Shown here piece after piece: positions 35,414 through 43,955 of a stretch of 64,000 nucleotides of DNA. Below the pieces are notes generated by a model. That model searched no databases. It had not been told where the DNA came from and saw only the letters and a list, made by a program, of their open reading frames with translations. Every line of letters begins with the position of its first letter. The stretch's first letter is position 1. Position numbers and translations under genes: made by a program. Source of the stretch: Gongronella butleri (taxonomy: Eukaryota; Mucoromycota; Mucoromycetes; Mucorales; Cunninghamellaceae); assembly GCA_025201375.1 (NCBI GenBank), contig JAIWZP010000004.1, positions 1 through 64,000 on the forward strand, given 5' to 3'.

Positions 35414-36464
35414 CTAGTCGCCATTCATGGCATCAGCAATGGTGCGGCAATCCCTGCGCACACGGTCCTCCCTAAACCCCAAACACGTCATTAAAGTTGT
35501 AAAAAAAAAAATCTTTTTTTACTCACTTGAATTGCGCCTTTTGCTTCATGATGTTCAAAACGTCTTGCACGATGGGTGCCTGCCAGTGCAGGTCACGGCA
35601 GCTATTTGGAATTGGTGGAGGCGTCTCGAATTGATGACGCGTTTGCGCGTCGTGGAATTCCTGTTCCTTTATCATAGTCAATGCACGCATTGGTCCCACA
35701 CTGAAATGACTTGCATCCAAAACAAAACACAATTGCGCTAGCTGCAGAGACACGCGCACAAAAAAAAAAAATTAGCCGCGTTGCGATTTGACACATTGGA
35801 AATGTACCCAATTCGTCTTTTACCTGGCGCAGTGTGATCCCAAGGTCACTACAGGCAATTGATGGATCAATCTCCTGGATAGGTAGGCCGCGGCCGGGGG
35901 GATCCATTAAGTTACAGAGCAACTTGCCACCAAAGCACAAGACAGTCAAGTCGTCCACGGCTGCAGCATATGCCATGCCCTGATGCGCGAGGAGCGCACA
36001 AAGGGTGGCCGCATCGCCGTCGGCCCGGATGACAGGCATACCCAAAGATGTGAGGAGCTGCATAGATTCCTCTTCGTGTCGCGCCTTCATTTGCGCTTTT
36101 CGTCGCGCCTTTTCCGTTGCACCGGACACATCCAAGACATCAAAAACAAAAATTGGTTTTATCTGGTGCTTCACAAGGCGGATGACTGCCAAATACAACC
36201 CGACAAGATGGCTGCATTGAAAAAAAAAAATCAGATACTTTCTTTCTTTCTCTCTCTGTCTTACGGCGGATTTGCTTACGCAATTGGCTGACCAAGTGGA
36301 GAAGTGAGAATTGCACCGTTTGAAGCCTTGAGTGACATGTGGAATGTCGATGCGCAGCAGGATGCGTCGATTGCGATATGGCGAGAGGTTAGATCTTTCA
36401 ATTCGCAATTTTTAATTGCATCTTGAGTGTGGTTTGCCACTATTTGGCGAATGCTTTGTGACAT
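35414..36464 (-). CDS. FEN1/XPG-like protein with degenerate active site
   Basis: Four exons, 36464..36280, 36211..35824, 35741..35527 and 35471..35414, give 281 aa. The order of blocks follows FEN1: RHIAIDASCCASTF (N-region with the first Asp), SPLGQPIAHLVGLYLAVIRL, KPIFVFDVLDVSG, TSLGMPVIRADGDAATLCAL, AYAAAVDDLTVLCFGGKLL and LMDPPGRGLPIQEID. By hand alignment several metal ligands of FEN1 are lost. The second Glu of the EAEAE motif is Ala, the second Asp of SEDMD is Thr, and the Asp of GCDYC is His. The DGxxPxxK loop is also gone. Human FEN1 is 380 aa; the PCNA-binding C-terminus is absent. It is probably not a nuclease; a structural or DNA-binding role is inference. It lies inside the putative mobile segment, divergent from the Fanzor gene. 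Confidence 0.72.
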
Positions 36465-36921
36465 TTGAGCGACAAGGAGAAAGGGAGCGAGAGATACAGA
36501 GAAAGAAAAAAAGCAAAGGATGGCCGGCCCACGAGATGGACGGTGGTTGAAAATCAATTATGCATCCACTTCTTTTGTGCAACACACACTTCTTTTGGGC
36601 CTGCGCCCCTTTTCCTCCATGTTAAAAGACCTTGCCAAGCCACAGCAAAATGGCTGTCATTCAACAGGTGTCTCCTCGAGGTGCGAATATGTGTATAAAA
36701 AAAAGGATGGCCAAAGGAAAAAAAAAAAAAGCTAATTGATGGATGATCGTTTTTTACATTCCAAAAAAGGGCCTTGCGTTTGGCAAACCAGCGGACAATG
36801 AAATCGTACTTTTGAGCTGGCGTCCTCCCCCCTTTTTTTTTTGTTTTCTTCTTTTTCTTGCTTGTTTCCTTTCTCACCGCCCCGTTCATTGCTCTTGTTG
36901 CCCTTGAGCTCAATCGTCAGT
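36465..36921. promoter_or_regulatory. Divergent region between the FEN1-like and Fanzor genes
   Basis: 457 bp with A-runs (36696-36703, 36719-36731) and a T/C-rich block at 36830-36875 ahead of the Fanzor start. Either or both promoters lie here. No ORF of note. Confidence 0.45.
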
Positions 36922-39792
36922 ATGGATTTAGCGGGAACTCATCACAAGCACCATCTGTCTGTCACGTACAATGTCCTTATCAACATGTCTCCTCTGACTT
37001 TTGCTGCGCACGGCACGATCGAGGCGATTCAAGCGGAGCAGCAAGTGACGCGACAAGAAGCAACACTTTTGCGCTTGCAGGCGCTCAAGGAGCGCAATCG
37101 TAAGCACCAGTAAGAGCTCTTTTTGCCGATCTCATCTTTTTTTTTTTTGCCCCTATTAGGCTTGGGTGGTCCTCCATGCCGCGCATGCCACTCTGTGCTG
37201 CATCGAAGCCCCAATGACCCGCGCTGTCCATTCAACGCCCAAGTCCAGCAGCGTAAGCCGCGTTCCCACGGCCTTCTCCTTTCCCCTCTTTTTTCATTTT
37301 CATTATTGTTGATTCTTTTTTTTTTTTTGCAGAGCGCGAACGTCGCCAAGGTGATGATGAGCGTCGACGCCTGGCGCGTAATCCGCGCGCCATTCCTCGC
37401 GCACACTTCACGAACGCGCACCAATACCTACAAATGTATATGCCGCGCTCTCAGGCCTACACTCGCGTATTCTCATTCCACCGTTTCGTGAAACCTGAGT
37501 TCCACCGAGGCTTGCTGGGCCGAGTTCAAGCTGCTCAACATGTATTGGGGCAGGCGATCCCCATCCTCCATTTCTTCCTAAACGACTTTTTGCTTGTGCA
37601 CCCGATGCTTGCGACGCGATCACTGTTCACACAAAATGGGCTTTACCAGACGTCGATGATTTTCCGCGGAACGATGCAAGACGACGGCGAGGAAGGCGAC
37701 GTGGGAAATCGTCTCGAGGACATCCCGGAGGCACTCGTGGATCATTGGCCTATATTTGCTCAAGAACGGACGTCGGCGACGTCCGGCGTCTTGGTGCCGG
37801 CTTCACCAACGTCCTGAGCGAGGAGTTCAAGAAGCTTGCGCCGGTCTTCCGCCAGCATGTTGCCGATCTTTTTGAGATGCGCATCAAAGCGTTTGTCCGC
37901 TTTCGCATTCTCAGCACACAAGACGAGGTAAGTCCTCATTTTCCCCCTTTCCCTTTCCCCGTTCGCTAAGTTCATTTCTTTTTTTTATTTTTTATTTTTT
38001 TTTTTTAGGCGCCGCGTGCTCGCGTCATTGGCGCCATCAAGGATTTCATCTGGACACAATTCTCTTCCGAGGAGCCGCTTTTAATTGCCGCTCAACAGGC
38101 CGTCGGCGACCATGGCGCTGCGGAAGACGATGACGACCCGGCGTTCGAAAGCGAAGATGATGATTTTGACCTATCCGATCTCGACGACGACTCACAATCG
38201 GTGGCCGATGCGGATCAAGACGACCAAGAGGGCATGAACGCTGCGGGCGGCGCGCTTGGACCGCTACACCCAGTCACCGTCGCCGACATCCCCAGAGGGA
38301 TTCCTGAGGCGCTTCGCCCTTTGACACTGTCCATTTTACAAGAACTTGTGGCATGGAAGCATCCCGAGCTAGGTCAAGTGACCATCCGCACCCTGCGCAC
38401 GTCCCCACATCTGACCGTGACCACGCATGTGTCGATTTTGCGCGCGTACGACGAATTCAGAGCAGCACACCCCGACGATGATCAACATATCCCCTCTTAT
38501 ACCCTATTGCCCATGCCCAATAACCGCCCGCGCTTTGTCACAATCGATTCGAAGAATTTCAGAACGTTTTTGCCTAAGCGGATTATCCCAGATGGCCACC
38601 CCGCCCGTCAAACGGCCCCCTTGCCCAGAGACACCGACCTCCCGCCATTTGTCAACCACATGCCTTTGTTCTGGGCGGCTTTTGATTTTACGCAAGTCGG
38701 CATCGCGAGGTAAAACAAAGGAAAAAAAAAGAGCCATTGAGAGAAAAATGGCGCGTCTCATTCTTCCTGTCTTTTTTTTTCCATCTCAGTCTTGAAGCAT
38801 TGCAAAATGGCGTGTTTTTGGGCAGAACATTTAGCGGCGTCATCAAGACGGATGGCACTCAAGCACATGTCTCTTTTCGTCGGACCATTGGTCTTGCCAA
38901 GCCGCCGCCGCTCAAAGATGGTGAGATGGGCCAGATGGGCCTGGAAGGGTTTTCGGCTGTTGGTATCGACCCCGGTCGGAAGACGGTAGTGACAGCCGCC
39001 TACGTGCCGACTGAGGGCGACATTGACGCGACGACGACGCGACGTGCTGTCAGACGCGTCACGCTGCAAGAGCACAGATCATTGGCCGGCGAGCAGCCCC
39101 GACAATTGGCTTTAGAGCGCCGAAAGCAGCAAGTGGCACCGAACCTTGGGCCTCGCGACGTCACGACGATGAAGGAGCTTGAGACCAATGCGCCCTTGAA
39201 GCGAACCGCCGATGTCGACTCTTTCCGGGAGTACGCGACGTACATGTTTGAACACCGGCCGTCATTTGAGCAATTCTACGGTGAGCAGGCCCGAAAAGAC
39301 CGATTCGCTGCGTACCGCGGCCGACAACGTGCCATCGCCACCACCGCCAATGTCATCATCAACGGCAGCCCCAAATACGACAGGCAGCAGCGGTCAGCCA
39401 CCAAAAAACGCCGCAATCGCCGTCGCCGAAAGAAAAAGAGCCGTCGCCGACGCGCCGGACGCGCCGCCGCCGCGCAAGAACAACTGGCGCAACTACAAGA
39501 GCGTGAGGTCGCATTGCAAGACGCGCAGGTTGAATTGAATCAGCAACAGCACCAACAGCAGCAACGACGCGACCTTCTTGCACCGGACCTCGCTGCCGCC
39601 GTCGAGGAAGCGCAGCGGCAAACAGCAGCATTGGAGGCGGATGCCCTCGCCCAAACCTTCGCAACTAATCGCGCCGCGCAACAAGTGTCACGCACGACCA
39701 TCGCCACTGCCACCGCGCCACCAGAGCTTCAAGAGTAAAAAAAAAAAAACCATACATCCACGCTCGCCAATTCCATCATGGACAATCGCTTA

Positions 39793-39842
<50 letters not shown>

Positions 39843-40497
39843 GCCAATGCGTCCCATGAAGCAGCAATTTAAAGGCAACAACCCCACTTTACCCGGCGTG
39901 CCTCTAGTGGGCTTTGGTACAGGCATCATATGCAAAGAGCACAACAAGATCCGCGGCTTGCCAGTTGGCAAATCCACGATGGTTCTTAAGCATCTGGAAC
40001 AGCGTCAGGCGCGTGGCCAGATCATCACAATCCGCACCGACGAATTCAAGACATCCAAAGTAGGCATCCAAGGAGGAGGCAATGGCGAGTGAGAAATAGA
40101 ATTCTCACAATTACCTTTTTTTTTTCTTTCTCTCTTTTTTCTTTCACAAAAGACCTGCTGGGTGTGCGGCGCCCCCGCCCGTGAGCCGCTGCGCTATGAT
40201 GCAGATGGCCACCAAACGTATACCTTACATGCCACACTGGTGTGCGCTCATTGCCAGCGTGCAATGGGACGCGACGACGTGGCCGCTGCCAACATGCTCG
40301 CCATTATCACCAACCGCGCAACCAATGGCACGCGCCCAGCGCCATTGACCCGCCCGCGTCGCCCTGACGCCAACCCGCCCGCCGCACCCGCCATTGCCCA
40401 CCCGCCCGATCCACCACCAACCACCCGACGCCGCCGCTATTCGCCGGTGATCGACCAAGACCCCCGCCCAGCCCAGCGCCGCCGTGGCGGCCAGTGA
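36922..40497 (+). CDS. Fanzor (eukaryotic TnpB-like RNA-guided nuclease), frame uncertain in N-terminal half
   Basis: Exons 36922..37099, 37160..37252, 37333..37927 (with break), 38009..38709, 38790..39734, 39843..40059, 40153..40497 give about 1,000 aa. Catalytic half: RuvC-I GIDPGRKTVVTAAY (Asp codon 38968), and PLVGFGTGI where TnpB RuvC-II would lie, without its Glu. An alternative Glu follows about 42 residues on in RTDEFKTSKTC (codon 40042). The zinc finger is CWVC...CAHC, and RuvC-III is GRDDVAAANM (40267-40290). Fanzors show this Glu relocation. A long insert after RuvC-I holds a basic Arg/Lys cluster (39400-39460, possible nuclear signal) and a Gln-rich coiled coil. Exon 2 has a CxxC...C knuckle; exon 4 has an acidic stretch. 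Exon 3 changes frame: one frame stops at 37815, another is open to 37927. Removing 37737-37822 as a GT..AG intron restores the frame but lacks the usual T-run, so a real frameshift remains possible. The start codon is the first Met after a T-rich leader. Confidence 0.88.
39735..39842 (+). other. Fanzor intron with 46-base T run
   Basis: The intron between the RuvC-I exon and the RuvC-II exon ends in 46 consecutive T (39795-39840) before AG. The in-phase join (GA|G) and the continuation into PMRPMKQQFKGNNP support it as a real intron. Homopolymer length here is prone to sequencing and replication slippage, without coding effect. Confidence 0.7.
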
Positions 40498-40676
40498 TTC
40501 CATTTTTTTTTTTTGTGTGCCGACGCCTCGAAGGCGTTTTCATTGTGTCGCCTGCGCGACCTTTGATTAAGGACTTATACAAAGGTAAGAAATAAGAAAA
40601 GAAGAGAAAAAAAAAGTTTGTTGTGGCTCAATTTGTTGCTCATTGACTCAATTTTTCTCCCTTTGACCCAAAATTT
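40498..40676 (+). ncRNA. Candidate guide-RNA scaffold (omega/fRNA-like) downstream of Fanzor
   Basis: Between the Fanzor stop and the right inverted repeat are two perfect hairpins. 40523-40537 has stem ACGCCT/AGGCGT with loop CGA. 40547-40560 has stem GTCGC/GCGAC with loop CTGC. TnpB and Fanzor guide RNAs are known to come from the 3' end of the nuclease gene and the element's right end, with the guide just outside. By analogy the RNA would end near 40676 and its guide would be read from the flank starting GTAATATAAT. This is inference; a hairpin pair could also be a terminator-like 3' UTR structure. Confidence 0.35.
40612..40676 (-). repeat. Right inverted-repeat array (20-bp period)
   Basis: On the minus strand TTGGGTCAA (40671-40663), TTGAGTCAA (40651-40643) and TTGAGCCAC (40631-40623) are spaced exactly 20 bases. 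They mirror the left array at 33047-33120. Confidence 0.75.
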
Positions 40677-40909
40677 GTAATATAATAGTAAGGTCGAAAA
40701 TATGATGTGGAACGCGCAAAAAGTCTGCACATAGCACGTAGAAGAGAAGCCAGCACGGGCACGAATTAAACCTGTGCCCATGTCAACAATTTGGCGATCC
40801 CGCAGCGCGCGGGATTAAAAATGAGCGTGTTTTGCGATTAAAACCCAGATGGAGCGAGACTGCGTTGGGTCCATTTTTTTTCTTTTTTCTTTTTCCTACT
40901 TTTTATATC
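40677..40909. other. Flank between the mobile segment and the next gene
   Basis: Ordinary promoter-like sequence with a T/C-rich leader. It contains the short inverted repeat GGGCACGAATTAAACCTGTGCCC (stem GGGCAC/GTGCCC, near 40756-40779) and CCCGCAGCGCGCGGG near 40799-40814. Confidence 0.4.
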
Positions 40910-42205
40910 ATGTCGTCTGCCGTGCAACCTATGGCCGAGCTCGATGCCAAATGTATGTTTGATTCGACTTTTTTATGAGGGAAATCTCATGTGTTTTCTT
41001 TGTTTTGTTTTTTTGGCAGGCAACACATATATTCAGCAGCTACAAGAAATCGTCGAGTTTGATTGCAAGTCGCTGAAGACCCGCGGCAGGCTTCTCCTGA
41101 GCCAGTACAATGACAGCGTCAAAAAGCTGACGATGCGCAAGTTTGTCAACGAACATGCAGCCGACGTTGACTTTTGCCTCACTGAGATCGTGAAGCGCAT
41201 GCAGCAGGACACGATAGTGCCGTCCACGTTGTCGAGACGCAGGTAAGGGCAGCCTCTTGGTCATTTCCAATTAGACCTCACGCGATTTTTTTTTTTTTGT
41301 GGTAGGCCCTCAAAATCCGAATCACAAAGCAAAATGGATGCGCCTCAGCGAGACAAGCAGACGCAAAAGTTGCCAGCAACGACCATGGAGCAACGACACG
41401 ATGAATTGCGCGCTTCAGATTCGATTTCGACGACAAAAGAAGCGCCTCCAAGCTCAGTTGCGTCGTTACACACCAATCATGGCCCAGCTGTTGGCCCAAT
41501 GCCTCAAGCGTCACCCAAAAGCGAACAAGCTGCGCCATCGACCCCACTTGTATGCGATTTTTTTTTGTTTGAGGCAATCCATGGACTCCCGGAGCTGATT
41601 TTCACTTTCTTTCTCTCTTTTAGGATACCCCGTCCACGACTTCCGCCGCGCAGCCAGCCGCTCCCTTACCATCCGTGCGGCCTTTGCCTGTAGAATCAGG
41701 TGAATCAGGCGTGGAAGACGATTCTCATCATTCTACCGCGCCGCCTGCCTCTACAACGTCATCCTCGACGACAAAGCGCACAACAAAAGGCATGCTCGTG
41801 TCTCCGCCACTCTCTGCAGCCCATGAGGACGTCGACAAGCTGACATTGCCACCCATCACAACCACCACAACCACGAAAAGACGAGTCAGCCAAGTGCCGC
41901 GCACGGCGCCGCTCGAACCCAAGCCCAAAAAGCGACGCAACACCATTGTCCGCAACAGCGACTTGTCAATGCAGCTGGATGAAGACGAGAATACGCCAAG
42001 AGAACCGCTCTTGTTGCACATTCGAGCGCCAGATCACCCTGTTCTCACACTGCAGCTCACACAAGACGCGACGGCGCCGTTTGAATTTGAGCGCGCCGAT
42101 GACCAATGGAAGAATCTGACCGACACACAAAAGCAGCAGATGCTCTTCCAGTTGGAACCTCTGTATGAAAAACTGGCGCAGTACATCAGAGAGCTGAATT
42201 CTTGA
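40910..42205 (+). CDS. Coiled-coil protein, borealin-like N-terminus (tentative)
   Basis: Four exons, 40910..40952, 41020..41242, 41306..41549 and 41624..42205, give 363 aa. The first ~75 residues are helical: YIQQLQEIVEFDCKSLKTRG, LLLSQYNDSVKKLTMRKFV, then FCLTEIVKRMQQ. This pattern loosely recalls the N-terminal helix of borealin/Nbl1 in the chromosomal passenger complex, but the match is by eye only. The middle is disordered and Ser/Thr/Pro-rich with KPKKRRNTIVRN, a possible nuclear signal and phospho-site. The C-terminus has HPVLTLQLTQDATAPFEFER, which looks like beta strands, and a final amphipathic helix (QQMLFQLEPLYEKLAQYIRE). If not borealin, it is an uncharacterised nuclear coiled-coil protein. 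Confidence 0.7.
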
Positions 42206-42462
42206 GCAACAAAATGACGAAAACAAAAGTAAAATAAAAGAAAAAAGCAGCGTAAGAAAAAAGCAGCGTTTTACAGCTTAGCCATTGATTGGCAGACTCC
42301 AAAATTCATGCAAGGGGCAACGTTTTTTTTAAGGAGAGGGGGGGGAGCGGGAACAGGGAGAACACGCTTCTCTTTTTTCTTTCTTTTTGCCCCCCTCCTT
42401 AATTTTTTTTTTCGCTTTTTCTCTCTCTCTCTCTCTCACTCTCTTTTTTCGTCCCCTTCTCC

Positions 42463-43758
42463 ATGAACAGTGTGAATCAATTGAGCGACGACGTGCTTTT
42501 GCTGCGTTCGGAGCTTGGTTATTTGCGCGATCAGGTTTTGAAAAAGGACCGGCAGCTTGAGCAGCAGCAAAAAGACATGGAGCAGCTGAACACGAAATAC
42601 GTGGGTGCCTTGGACGAGGTTGCGAATATCCAGCATGAGAAGGATGTTGCGGAAAAGGAGCTCGAGGAGCTCTCCAGCCACTTGTTGGAGCATGCCGGGG
42701 CCATGGTTGCCCATGAAAAGCGCCAGGTGCACCAATTGCAAGTGCATGTCGACCAATTGCAACGTGAACTGCTTACGCAGCACCTGCCATCGGCTGACGC
42801 GCCATTGGTGTGGACACGGCCTTGGCTGCTGGCCGCGGATTTTGATCATTTTGTCCACACGGTCCAGCAAGATCCTTGTTCACAAGCGACATTTTCGAAT
42901 TCACAGCAACATCAGCAGCTTCAGCAGCCACAGCAGCAGCAAAACCCGTCGAGTGCGTCCATCTTGCTTCAGTACAAGCAACTTCCATTTTTACGCCAGG
43001 CCATTGCGGCGGATGTGGAGCCGTGCTTGACGCTTGGCCAAAATGGGCGATGGATGAAAAAAGCAATGGAGCTGCTGATCAAGGGCCCTTATACCCCAGA
43101 ATCCATCACCCTGGCCCAGCTCGAGCAGCAGCGCAACCATCACCATGCGCCTCCTTGCTCTTCCACCTCGACCTCGCTCTCGTCTCCTTCTTCTTCTTTG
43201 CAAGGAAAATGGCAACAGCGCGTTTTGGACTTTATTGACGACCATCGGCCGCGCTGGATTGGCGACACAAGCATGGTGTCGTCACTGTCGATGCCGCCAT
43301 CACCCGTGCCGTCGCCACCGCCATCCATTGCGTCGTTTTCCCTGTCGTGCGCTGGCTGCGGGCGCCCATTGATGGCCGATCAGACCCATTTCCAGTGGAA
43401 GATCGATGTGGGGAAATTAGCTTTGCTGTATGGGCTCGAGGACGACTACCTGATCTTGGATGCATCCTGTTGTGAACGACTCGAGGCTGTCAGCTCCTTT
43501 TTTGCCTTTTTACGCCAATTGTGCTCCCCACCTTCGTCCATTTCTCCCGCGTCGCTCGATTCAAAGCCCTCTGATCTGCCCCTGGCATCCCAGTCTCCCT
43601 TGTACGTCAAGATGCTGCAGCTGCGCTTGGCCATGGCTTATGCACGTCTCGGCCTTGGTTCGACCACCGCGCCAAATGTTCAAGTCATGCCAACAGCTGC
43701 ACCAGCCGCCGCAGACCATTCTCCCCCTGCACCACCATCGCGACGCGTCTCCCTTTAA
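42463..43758 (+). CDS. SEC2: Sec2/Rabin-like Rab guanine-nucleotide exchange factor
   Basis: Single-exon 431-aa protein. Residues about 8-110 form a continuous coiled coil with a Sec2-type heptad pattern: LLLRSELGYLRDQVLKKDRQ, EKDVAEKELEELSSHLLEHA and GAMVAHEKRQVHQLQ, matching the Sec2 SLFEEANxMVAxAR region. That region binds Sec4-type Rabs for exocytosis. A Gln-rich linker, a CxxC pair (SCAGCGRPL, about residue 297) and a helical C-terminal part (YVKMLQLRLAMAYARLGLG) follow, as in longer fungal Sec2 homologues. Assignment to Sec2 rather than another coiled-coil protein rests mainly on the first 110 residues. Confidence 0.75.
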   Translation: MNSVNQLSDDVLLLRSELGYLRDQVLKKDRQLEQQQKDMEQLNTKYVGALDEVANIQHEKDVAEKELEELSSHLLEHAGAMVAHEKRQVHQLQVHVDQLQRELLTQHLPSADAPLVWTRPWLLAADFDHFVHTVQQDPCSQATFSNSQQHQQLQQPQQQQNPSSASILLQYKQLPFLRQAIAADVEPCLTLGQNGRWMKKAMELLIKGPYTPESITLAQLEQQRNHHHAPPCSSTSTSLSSPSSSLQGKWQQRVLDFIDDHRPRWIGDTSMVSSLSMPPSPVPSPPPSIASFSLSCAGCGRPLMADQTHFQWKIDVGKLALLYGLEDDYLILDASCCERLEAVSSFFAFLRQLCSPPSSISPASLDSKPSDLPLASQSPLYVKMLQLRLAMAYARLGLGSTTAPNVQVMPTAAPAAADHSPPAPPSRRVSL

Positions 43759-43955
43759 AATAATAAAAAGCCAACTTGGGAAAAAAATCGCCTTGAAATT
43801 AGAGTTGCAACCGATGTTGACGTGAGAGCATGCGATTTGCATTGTCGCCAAATTGGTAAAAAGTAGCCCATCAGTTGACAACCTTTTTTTTAAAAAAGGG
43901 GGAGACAATGTTGGGTAAAATAGCAACTCGCCTTCTTCTCTTTCCATTTTTTTCC

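Larger units (their letters stand above)
33047..40676. mobile_element. Putative 7.6-kb mobile segment bounded by inverted 20-bp-period repeats
   Basis: The left boundary (33047 inward) and the reverse complement of the right boundary (40676 inward) align without gaps over 53 bases, at 37 matches by my hand count. Both start AAATTTTG and carry TTGAGCCAC-like words at identical offsets of 5, 25 and 45. Inside are a retroelement remnant, a small TPR-like gene, a FEN1-like gene and a Fanzor gene. No transposase of a known cut-and-paste family is seen, and I find no obvious target-site duplication. That these repeats are transposon ends is inference; A-rich composition inflates the identity somewhat. 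Confidence 0.5.
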
